A DNA stretch of 64,000 nucleotides, taken from the NCBI GenBank assembly GCA_038203955.1, contig JBBRDK010000004.1, positions 1-64,000 of the forward strand. Direction: 5' to 3'. Both the position numbers and the translations under genes were made by a program. The notes under the pieces were generated by a model. That model saw only the letters and a program-made list of their open reading frames with translations, made no database searches and was not told the origin of the DNA. Shown piece after piece: positions 36,210 to 42,375 of this stretch (its first letter is position 1; every line of letters starts with the position of its first letter). Source of the stretch: JALYUA01 sp038203955 (GTDB lineage Bacteria; Acidobacteriota; Thermoanaerobaculia; UBA5066; Gp7-AA6).

Positions 36210-36734
36210 CTACTTCGCCGCCCCCGCCGGGAGGCTCTGGAGGATCTCGTCCAGCCTCTTCTCGTCGACGGGCTCGAAGTAGGTGTCGTTGACCATGATG
36301 GACGGAGCCTTGTCGCACCCGGCGATGCATTCGACCTCGACGAGCGAGAACTCGCCGTCCGGCGTCGTCTCTTCGAGCCCTATGCCGAGCTTCTTCTGGC
36401 AGTGCTCCAGGAGCCGCTCCGCCCCCGCCAGATGGCACGAGATGGAGGTGCAGACCTGGAGGAGGTGGCGGCCGACGGGCTTCAGGTTGTACATCGTGTA
36501 AAACGTCAGGACTCCGTCGACGTGCGCCGGCGGGAGGTCCAGGATCCTGGCGACTTCTTCCGCCGCCTCCTTCGAGATCCACCCCCACGTCTCCTGCGCG
36601 ACCCACAGCACCGGCAGCAGGGCGGCCTGCTTCGTGGGGTAGCGCGCGAGGATCGCGTCGATCCGCTGGAGCGCTTCCGGCGGGAACACCGCGGGTCGCC
36701 CGGACTCCTCGACCGAATAACGGCGGTGGCTCAC
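36210..36734 (-). CDS. nuoE: NADH-quinone oxidoreductase subunit E
   Basis: 174-residue thioredoxin-like subunit with a 2Fe-2S cluster (N1a). Its ligands are CTSISC and CIAGC. ALLPVLWVAQETWGWIS is the family's N-terminal motif. The start is GTG 36734, overlapping the nuoA stop (GTGA). nuoB, nuoC and nuoD, normally between A and E, are absent. Confidence 0.96.
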   Translation of the reverse strand: MSHRRYSVEESGRPAVFPPEALQRIDAILARYPTKQAALLPVLWVAQETWGWISKEAAEEVARILDLPPAHVDGVLTFYTMYNLKPVGRHLLQVCTSISCHLAGAERLLEHCQKKLGIGLEETTPDGEFSLVEVECIAGCDKAPSIMVNDTYFEPVDEKRLDEILQSLPAGAAK

Positions 36735-37084
36735 AGGTCGAACGCCCCCTTCTTCCAGATGTAGGCGTAGCCGACCGCGAGGATGAGCATGAAAACGAGC
36801 ATCTCGGCGAAGAGGCCGGGGCCCCCGGTCCGAAACACCAGCGCCCAGGGGTAGAGAAAGGCGATTTCGACGTCGAAGAGGATGAAGATCATCGCGATGA
36901 CGAAGAACTTGATCGAGATCCGCTTGTGCGAGGCGTCCAGCAGGGGAACGCCGCTCTCGTACGTGGAAAGCTTCGAACGGGTGCGTAACCTCGGTCCGAG
37001 CCAGGCGGATAAGAGAAGGATCACCGCGGCGATGCCGACCGCCGTCGCCATCAGTAACAGAATGGGGACGTAGTCCCGTGCCAT
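36731..37084 (-). CDS. nuoA: NADH-quinone oxidoreductase subunit A
   Basis: 117 residues with three helices. YESGVPLLDASHKRISIKFF and FILFDVEIAFLYPWA are the NuoA signature, with the conserved Asp and Glu. ATG 37084 is chosen. An in-frame GTG at 37126 would place the start inside the Rex operator. First gene of the nuo-rex-gdhA operon. Confidence 0.95.
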   Translation of the reverse strand: MARDYVPILLLMATAVGIAAVILLLSAWLGPRLRTRSKLSTYESGVPLLDASHKRISIKFFVIAMIFILFDVEIAFLYPWALVFRTGGPGLFAEMLVFMLILAVGYAYIWKKGAFDL

Positions 37085-37110
37085 GCGCGCCCCGCTCTCC
37101 CTTCTGAAGC

Positions 37111-37145
37111 TCGTGAACTTTTTCACAAGCGCGGGAGTGAGTCAA
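37111..37145 (-). promoter_or_regulatory. Rex operator and -35 box of the nuo operon
   Basis: Read on the minus strand, TTGTGAAAAAGTTCACGA (37128-37111) matches the Rex palindrome TTGTGAA-N4-TTCACAA at 13 of 14 half-site positions. A TTGACT -35 box lies at 37145-37140, about 12 bases upstream, so the operator would cover the -10 region. The operator ends 27 bases before the nuoA ATG. Confidence 0.8.
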
Positions 37146-37163
37146 TTCAAAGACCGAGGGGCC

Positions 37164-37184
37164 GGGAATCGGGAATCGGGAATC
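37164..37184. repeat. Heptad repeat arm (GGGAATC x3) before GT2 gene
   Basis: Three perfect tandem copies of GGGAATC. The complementary arm lies at 37967-37987 after the glycosyltransferase gene, so the two arms enclose that gene as inverted repeats. Confidence 0.8.
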
Positions 37185-37216
37185 GATGGCGCCTCCCGGC
37201 CGGAGCCCATCGCCTG

Positions 37217-37927
37217 ATGCCTATCTGCGGACTAAGATCGCCCGCCGTGCCGTCGAAACTCTTTCGTCCCGTCGCCCTCGTGCCAGCTTTCCAGGCGGAG
37301 GAGACGGTCGCGGCGGTCGTGTCCGGGCTCCTCGCTCACGTTCCCGCGGTTCTCGTGGTGGACGACGGGTCCGCGGACCGGACGTCCGCCGAGGCGGCGC
37401 GCGCCGGCGCGCGAGTGCTTCGCCTCGAAACGAACGCGGGCAAGGGGAGCGCGATCCGCGCCGGCCTCGCCGACATCCTCGTCTCCGATGCGACGCACGT
37501 CGCGTTCGTCGACGCCGACGGGCAGCATGACCCCGCGGACCTTCCCGCGCTGCTTGCGGCGGCCCGCGAGGGAGACGATTTCGTGATCGGCTCCCGGATG
37601 GGCGATCCCGGCGCGATTCCGGCGGTCCGCTATCGCACCAATGAGATCGGAAGCCGGATCCTCTCCCGCATGACCGGCTTCGAGGTGGAAGACGGCCAGT
37701 CCGGATTTCGCGTGATCTCGGCGGACGTCCTGCGGCCGATGCGGCTCTCGGCGCGGCGCTACATCATCGAGACCGAGATCCTCCTGAAGGCCGCGCCCCG
37801 CCTGGAGCGGCTGCGACAGGTCCCGGTGCGCGCGATCTACGGCAGCCCCTCGCACTACCGCTGGTTCCGCGACACGTGGATCATTTCGTGGGGGGCGGTT
37901 TACTACAAAGTGTTCGAGGCGGATTAG
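37217..37927 (+). CDS. Family 2 glycosyltransferase
   Basis: About 236 residues. VALVPAFQAEETVAAVV, VVDDGSADRT and VDADGQHDPADLP are GT2 nucleotide-sugar and metal motifs (the DAD variant of DXD), and the later DGQSGFR is common in dolichol-phosphate-mannose-synthase-like enzymes. No membrane domain is present. It probably transfers a sugar to a lipid or polysaccharide in the cytoplasm. ATG 37217 or GTG 37247 could be the start. It lies between two inverted heptad arms. Confidence 0.88.
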   Translation: MPICGLRSPAVPSKLFRPVALVPAFQAEETVAAVVSGLLAHVPAVLVVDDGSADRTSAEAARAGARVLRLETNAGKGSAIRAGLADILVSDATHVAFVDADGQHDPADLPALLAAAREGDDFVIGSRMGDPGAIPAVRYRTNEIGSRILSRMTGFEVEDGQSGFRVISADVLRPMRLSARRYIIETEILLKAAPRLERLRQVPVRAIYGSPSHYRWFRDTWIISWGAVYYKVFEAD

Positions 37928-37966
37928 TCCTCGGTTCGCCGCGTCGTTCTGACGATCCGCATTTTC

Positions 37967-37987
37967 GATTCCCGTTTCCCGTTTCCC
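37967..37987. repeat. Heptad repeat arm (complement of GGGAATC) after GT2 gene
   Basis: GATTCCC, GTTTCCC, GTTTCCC in tandem, complementary to the arm at 37164-37184. A further C-rich stretch follows up to the deacetylase start. Confidence 0.75.
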
Positions 37988-38029
37988 GGCCCCCCCGGTT
38001 CCCCGCGGAACCTCTACAATTCCCCGGTC

Positions 38030-38899
38030 ATGCCCGCCCCCGTCACCCCTCTTCGCATTCCCGGCCGCGCCCCGCGCGTCCTGACCGTCGACGTCGAGGA
38101 CTGGTTCCACGTGTGCGGAGAGGAGTACTTCTCGGATCCGCGCCGCTGGACAGGGTTTCCGTCCCGGATCGAGACGACGCTCCGGAAGATCTTCGATCTT
38201 CTGGAGGCCGGAGGCCACAGGGGCACGTTTTTCTTCCTCGGGTGGATCGCGGCCCGCTACCCGGACCTCGTCGCCGAAGCGGTCCGGCGGGGGCACGAGA
38301 TCGGCGTCCACGGGCACCTGCACCGGCGGTCCGACGACGGGTCCCCCGCGGACTTCGCCGACGACCTCGCGCGCGCCCTCGAGGCCGTGGCGCGGGCGGG
38401 TGGGCGGGTCCCCGCCGCCCATCGCGCCGCCGAGTGGTCCATCCGCGCGCCGAGCGATCCGGCGTTCGCCGTCCTCGTGCGTCTGGCGATCGCCTGCGAC
38501 GCGTCGATGACTTCCGTCCCTCCCCTCGGCCGCTCCGACAACCATCCGGGCCCGCAGAGGATCGCGACCCCGGGCGGCGCGATCGTGGAGGTGCCGCCAC
38601 TCACCGGACGCGGATTCGGCCGCACTCTTCCGATGGGCGGAGGCTGGCCCTTCCGGATGTTTTCCGCCGCCCGGATCTCGAGGGCCGAGGAAAGTTTCCG
38701 CTCGGCGGGCTGGCCGGCGGTGTTCACGTTCCACCCCTGGGAGTTCGATTCCGACCACCCGCCGATGGAGGGTCTCCCTCCACTTCTCAAGCTCGTTCAT
38801 TTCTTCAACCTCGGCTCGACGCTCGAGCGTTTCGAGCGCTGGCTCGCGGGCGACCGCTGCGTCGCCCTCGAGGACGTGATCCCCCGGCTGGCCGCGTGA
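38030..38899 (+). CDS. Polysaccharide deacetylase (NodB-like)
   Basis: 289 residues. LTVDVEDWFHV (metal Asp near 21-24) and GHEIGVHGHLH (His near 94-98) are the NodB zinc-site motifs, and FTFHPWEFD is the late motif. The VEDWFHV form is common in the deacetylases of exopolysaccharide/exosortase loci, though none of the other genes of such a locus is here. No signal peptide. Its stop overlaps the GTG of the next gene, tying it to the acyl-carrier set. Confidence 0.9.
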   Translation: MPAPVTPLRIPGRAPRVLTVDVEDWFHVCGEEYFSDPRRWTGFPSRIETTLRKIFDLLEAGGHRGTFFFLGWIAARYPDLVAEAVRRGHEIGVHGHLHRRSDDGSPADFADDLARALEAVARAGGRVPAAHRAAEWSIRAPSDPAFAVLVRLAIACDASMTSVPPLGRSDNHPGPQRIATPGGAIVEVPPLTGRGFGRTLPMGGGWPFRMFSAARISRAEESFRSAGWPAVFTFHPWEFDSDHPPMEGLPPLLKLVHFFNLGSTLERFERWLAGDRCVALEDVIPRLAA

Positions 38900-39849
38900 C
38901 CCCGCGACCCGGGTTTCTCTTTCCCGGCCAGCTCTCCGAGGCGGTCGGCATGGGCCGCGACTTCTTCGAGTCGGACCCCGAAGGGCGCCGCCTGCTCGCC
39001 TGGACCTCGGACCGGTGCGGCCGGGACCTCGAACAGCTGATCCTCGCGGGTCCGCTGGAGGATCTGCGTGAGAATCTCGCCGCGCAGGCGTCCGTGTACC
39101 TCGTCTCGACGCTCGCGTCGCGCGCCCTCGCCCGGGAGGGAATCGACGCCCCGGCCACCGCGGGATACAGCCTGGGGAACTACGCCGCGCTCGTGGCCGC
39201 CGGCGCGATCTCCTACGAGGACGGGCTCGCCGTGCTCGTCGCCGTCTGGCGCGAAACGGAGCGCCTCGGCATCCGGGGATCCATGGCCGCCGTGATCGGC
39301 TGCCGCCGAGAAGCGGCGGAAGGGGTCTGCGAGGAGCTTCGAAACACCGGACATCACGTCTGGATCGGAAACGTGAACGCCGCGACCCAGTTCGTCCTCA
39401 CGGGAAGATCCGAGTCCGTCCAGGCCGCCCTCGACGCTCTCGCGCCGCGTTCTCTTTCGGTCCTCCCGCTTTCGATGAGCTGGCCGATTCACAGCGAGCT
39501 CATGCGGCCGGTCGCCGAGGCGGTCGCTCCCGTGGTCGCGGGATGCCGGTCCATCCGCGATCCTGTCGTCCCGTTTTACGGGCCGGACGGGCGAGCGCTC
39601 TCGGCCGCCGAGGAGGTCCGCAAGCTTCTCGGGACGGAGTTCATCTACCCGACCCTCTGGAACGCGACCTTCGAGGCCATGGTCGCCGCCGGGTTCCGGA
39701 CGTTCGTGGAGGTCGGACCGGGCGAGATGCTCTCGCGGATGAGCCGGTGGATCGACCGGAGCGTCACCTGCCTGCCGGCGGGAACCCGCGACGCCATCGA
39801 CCGGGCCGCCGGTATATTGCGGCCGGACAGAACCGGGGAGAACGCGTGA
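38896..39849 (+). CDS. Malonyl-CoA:ACP transacylase-like protein (FabD family)
   Basis: 317 residues. FLFPGQLSEAVGMG is the N-terminal motif, the active-site Ser92 lies in GYSLGNYAALVAAG (GHSLG in standard FabD), and the catalytic His is H199 in WPIHSELM. It loads malonyl or another acyl group on ACP. The altered nucleophile motif and the lack of fabH/fabF beside it suggest a dedicated pathway rather than housekeeping. The start is GTG 38896 (GTGA overlap). Confidence 0.88.
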   Translation: MTPRPGFLFPGQLSEAVGMGRDFFESDPEGRRLLAWTSDRCGRDLEQLILAGPLEDLRENLAAQASVYLVSTLASRALAREGIDAPATAGYSLGNYAALVAAGAISYEDGLAVLVAVWRETERLGIRGSMAAVIGCRREAAEGVCEELRNTGHHVWIGNVNAATQFVLTGRSESVQAALDALAPRSLSVLPLSMSWPIHSELMRPVAEAVAPVVAGCRSIRDPVVPFYGPDGRALSAAEEVRKLLGTEFIYPTLWNATFEAMVAAGFRTFVEVGPGEMLSRMSRWIDRSVTCLPAGTRDAIDRAAGILRPDRTGENA

Positions 39850-40583
39850 CAGAACGGCGGACGGCGATCGTGACGGGAGGCTCGCGGGGCATCGGCCGCG
39901 CGATTGCGATGGACCTCGCTGCGGCGGGACATCGCGTCGTGGTCACGTGCCGAGCGGACATGGACCGCGCGGAAGAGGCCGCGGGCGCCATCCGGAGCTC
40001 GGGAGGAGAGGCCGTGGCGGTCTGCGCGGACGTCCGCAGCGCGGAACAGGTGAAAGCGCTCGGCGAGCGCGTGGCGCGCGACTTCGGCGGCGCGGACATT
40101 CTCGTGAACAACGCCGGAATCATCAAGGACGCGCTCTTTCCGTTTCTGCGCGAGGAGGACTGGGACGCGGTCATCGACATCGACCTGAAGGGCGCGTTCC
40201 GGATGACCAAGGCCGTGGTGCGGGGCATGCTCCACAAGAAGTGGGGGCGCGTCGTCAACATCGTGTCCGTGAGCGGGATCTCCGGCCACGTCGGGCAGAC
40301 GAACTACTCCGCCGCCAAGGGGGGCCTGATCGCGTTTACCAAGGCCCTCGCGCTCGAAATGGCGACCCACGGGATCACCGTCAACGCCGTCGCGCCGGGC
40401 CTGATCGACACCGAGATCATCGCCCATCTGAAGCCGGAGGCGCGGCAGGAGTTCGTTCGGCGCATTCCGATGGGCCGCTTCGGCGCTGCGGAAGACATCG
40501 CCGCCCTCGTTTCGTTCCTCGTCTCCGAACGCGCCGGCTACATCACGGCGCAGGTCTGGCGGGTGGACGGGGGAATGGCGTGA
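39846..40583 (+). CDS. 3-oxoacyl-ACP reductase (FabG-like SDR)
   Basis: 245 residues. TGGSRGIG (10-17) binds the cofactor, NNAG is at 88-91, and the catalytic residues are S141, Y154 and K158 (NYSAAKGG). APGLIDTE matches FabG. It would reduce a 3-oxoacyl-ACP made with the neighbouring acyl carrier protein. The start is GTG 39846, overlapping the upstream stop. Confidence 0.93.
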   Translation: MTERRTAIVTGGSRGIGRAIAMDLAAAGHRVVVTCRADMDRAEEAAGAIRSSGGEAVAVCADVRSAEQVKALGERVARDFGGADILVNNAGIIKDALFPFLREEDWDAVIDIDLKGAFRMTKAVVRGMLHKKWGRVVNIVSVSGISGHVGQTNYSAAKGGLIAFTKALALEMATHGITVNAVAPGLIDTEIIAHLKPEARQEFVRRIPMGRFGAAEDIAALVSFLVSERAGYITAQVWRVDGGMA

Positions 40584-40615
40584 GATCACCCTATAATCCG
40601 AAGCAAGGAGCCTGA

Positions 40616-40876
40616 ATGACCAAGGAAGACCTCAGGCCGCGCGTCAAGGACCTGATCGTGCGGCGCCTGAAGCTCGAAATCGACCCTCAGACGATCGAAA
40701 ACGAAGCCCCCCTGTTCGGCGAAGGACTGGGGCTCGATTCGATCGACGCCTTAGAGCTCGTGCTCGGCCTCGAGCAGGAGTTCGGGATCAAGGTCGAGGA
40801 CGAGGAGGTCGGCGTGAAGGCGTTCGCCTCCGTGGACGCCCTCTGCGACTTCATCGAAAAGAAAAAGCAGGCTTGA
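40616..40876 (+). CDS. Acyl carrier protein
   Basis: 86 residues. The phosphopantetheine site is Ser42 in GLGLDSIDALEL, and the acidic helix EQEFGIKVEDEE is typical. CAAGGAG lies just upstream of ATG 40616. Its stop overlaps the TTG of the hotdog gene. It is the carrier for the local FabD- and FabG-like enzymes. Confidence 0.94.
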   Translation: MTKEDLRPRVKDLIVRRLKLEIDPQTIENEAPLFGEGLGLDSIDALELVLGLEQEFGIKVEDEEVGVKAFASVDALCDFIEKKKQA

Positions 40877-41274
40877 ACGCCCCGACCCTCCCGCACGGGT
40901 ATCCCTTCCGTTTCGTCGACGCGATCGTCCGGGATCGCAACGCCGACTTTTCGGAAGGAACAGTCTCGCTCCGCGTCTCCGCCAACGGGCGGGCGGCGAT
41001 GGGGGAGTGCTGGGGCTCGACTCTCCTGCTGGCCGAGGCGATCGCCCAATCCGCCCTGCTGCTCGAGGGCGGGGACGCGGAGCTCGGAACGAAGGGATTT
41101 CTCGCCGGGCTCGACTCCCTCGAGCTTCTGCGGAGGCCGCGCGCCGGAGAGACGCTCTCGGTCGAGGTCCGCCTGGCGGGTCGTTTCGGAGCGATGGCGA
41201 AGTTCGAGGGGCACGTGAAGTCCGGAGAGGAAACGCTCGCGCGGGGTTCCATCCTCGTGCGCAAGGGCGACTAG
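40873..41274 (+). CDS. Hotdog-fold FabZ-like protein lacking the catalytic histidine
   Basis: 133 residues. LPHGYPFRFVDAIV and LLLAEAIAQSALLLEGG align with FabZ dehydratases, including the glutamate at 55. However, the HFPG segment with the catalytic histidine is replaced by GECWG. It may be an inactive or altered 3-hydroxyacyl-ACP dehydratase, or bind rather than dehydrate acyl chains. The start is TTG 40873. The TAG stop is formed by the left end of the 410-bp element. Confidence 0.8.
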   Translation: MNAPTLPHGYPFRFVDAIVRDRNADFSEGTVSLRVSANGRAAMGECWGSTLLLAEAIAQSALLLEGGDAELGTKGFLAGLDSLELLRRPRAGETLSVEVRLAGRFGAMAKFEGHVKSGEETLARGSILVRKGD

Positions 41275-41680
41275 CAGGGTGCTGAAAAAGGGTGTGAGGC
41301 GGGTAACCGCCGGCTTGCGCCGGCGTTCTCTAGCGCCGGGGGCCTGCGTGAACGCGGGCGCCGCGCCCGCGTTGCCTGACGCCGGGGGACTGCCTTCGTG
41401 GGCGGCTCGGGGGGCGAGTGGCGAGCGCCGCGGCGCCGGCTGCCAGGCGACGCGACGCAGGCGATGCCCGAGCATCCCGCGCCTCCGAGGCGCGTTCAGG
41501 GTGGCCGAGCGGCTAGCCGGCCGCAGACGGCCCCGCGCCGCCGCAACCTTCCGGTGGACGGCCTTTTGCTCCAGCTACTTAGAAACACCGGACCCCCTCT
41601 TCCGCCGCGACAGACTTCGAGGCAATCAAGTGCAAAAGGCCGGACACGACGTCCGCATCCCTTTTTCAGGAGCCTGCTAG
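41271..41680. mobile_element. MITE-like 410-bp element with inverted ends
   Basis: The ends are CTAGCAGG.T.CTGAAAAAGGG (41271-41292) and its complement at 41659-41680, with 20 of 22 matching positions. Inside are a stem of 7 bp with loop TTGC (41308-41325) and a perfect 10-bp stem with loop CCG (41351-41373), flanked by near-direct GCCGGGGG repeats. There is no supported gene inside. TGAAAAA-containing ends resemble termini of some transposase-bearing insertion sequences, so it may be a non-autonomous derivative. CTAG at each end may be target or terminus. Confidence 0.7.
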
Positions 41681-41964
41681 TGCCCTCCGCCGACGAGACC
41701 GCCGCGGCGTTCCAGTGCACGAACGTCCCTCCACACCGGTTCGTCCTGACCGGCCGCACGCGCAACGCGAACGGGATTCTGATCACCCTCCAGAGGCTCG
41801 ACATTCCGTATCCGCCGCGCGAGATCTTCGTCACCAATCGCGAGATGAAAATGGGCTACGACGACGTCGTCAAAGCGTGTTTCGTCTGCGTGGACCGCGG
41901 CCAGAAGGAGAAGGCGGTGGCGATCCCCAAGTCTGAAATCGAAGCCGGCCTCCCTCCCCTGTGA
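41680..41964 (+). CDS. Small hypothetical protein
   Basis: 94 residues with a core FVLTGRTRNANGILITLQ and FVTNREMKMGYDDVVKACFVCVDR. I do not recognise the family. The start GTG 41680 uses the last base of the 410-bp element. A frame running back into the element has no coding character, so the natural N-terminus may have been altered by insertion. No signal peptide or membrane segment. Confidence 0.6.
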   Translation: MPSADETAAAFQCTNVPPHRFVLTGRTRNANGILITLQRLDIPYPPREIFVTNREMKMGYDDVVKACFVCVDRGQKEKAVAIPKSEIEAGLPPL

Positions 41965-42022
41965 TCGCCGCGCGGAATCGGGCGGCACGGTGGTTGCGGC
42001 CCCGGGCGCAGGTAACCGTCTG

Positions 42023-42361
42023 ATGGCCACTCCTCCGCCGGCCGATCTCGATTCCGGCCCCTACCTCGACCGGTTGATCGAGCTCAAGGTGTTCGGCCGG
42101 AAGCCCGTCACCGATCCGCCCGGGTACTCGACGGACGACGCGGCGGCGGAAAGAGTCATCGCGCAGCTGAATCGGCCGCCTCTGCGATGGATGGCGATCC
42201 GGGAGGAGAACACATGGACGTTCTCCTGGCGTCAGCCGTCCGATTCTCCGGATCTCGACACGACCGCGACCCGGTACGTCCGGTTGATCTCGGCGTCGGC
42301 GCCGACACGCCCGCTCGCGATCTGCCGGGCCGCCCTGAAGCTCATCGCCTCCCGCCCCTAG
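42023..42361 (+). CDS. Small protein resembling phage ABA-sandwich domain proteins
   Basis: About 112 residues. PYLDRLIELKVFG followed by PPGYSTDDAAAERVIAQL looks like the ABA-sandwich (BC1872-like) family often found in phages. The later part has WRQPSDSPDL and an AICRAALKLI helix, also usual there. The function is unknown. ATG 42023 is preferred over an upstream GTG at 41990. It ends 14 bases before the convergent kinase gene. Confidence 0.55.
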   Translation: MATPPPADLDSGPYLDRLIELKVFGRKPVTDPPGYSTDDAAAERVIAQLNRPPLRWMAIREENTWTFSWRQPSDSPDLDTTATRYVRLISASAPTRPLAICRAALKLIASRP

Positions 42362-42375
42362 CGGTGCCGGCGCGA

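Noticed and set aside
37085..37126. nuoA start at GTG 37126
   Set aside because: It would fall within the Rex operator, adds no NuoA-like residues, and ATG 37084 fits the family.
2314..37987. Heptad arrays as CRISPR
   Set aside because: Units are 7 bp, degenerate and contiguous with no spacers, and no cas gene is present.
41279..41680. Open frame inside the 410-bp element
   Set aside because: Arg- and Gly-rich, no ribosome-binding site, and the DNA is made of hairpins.
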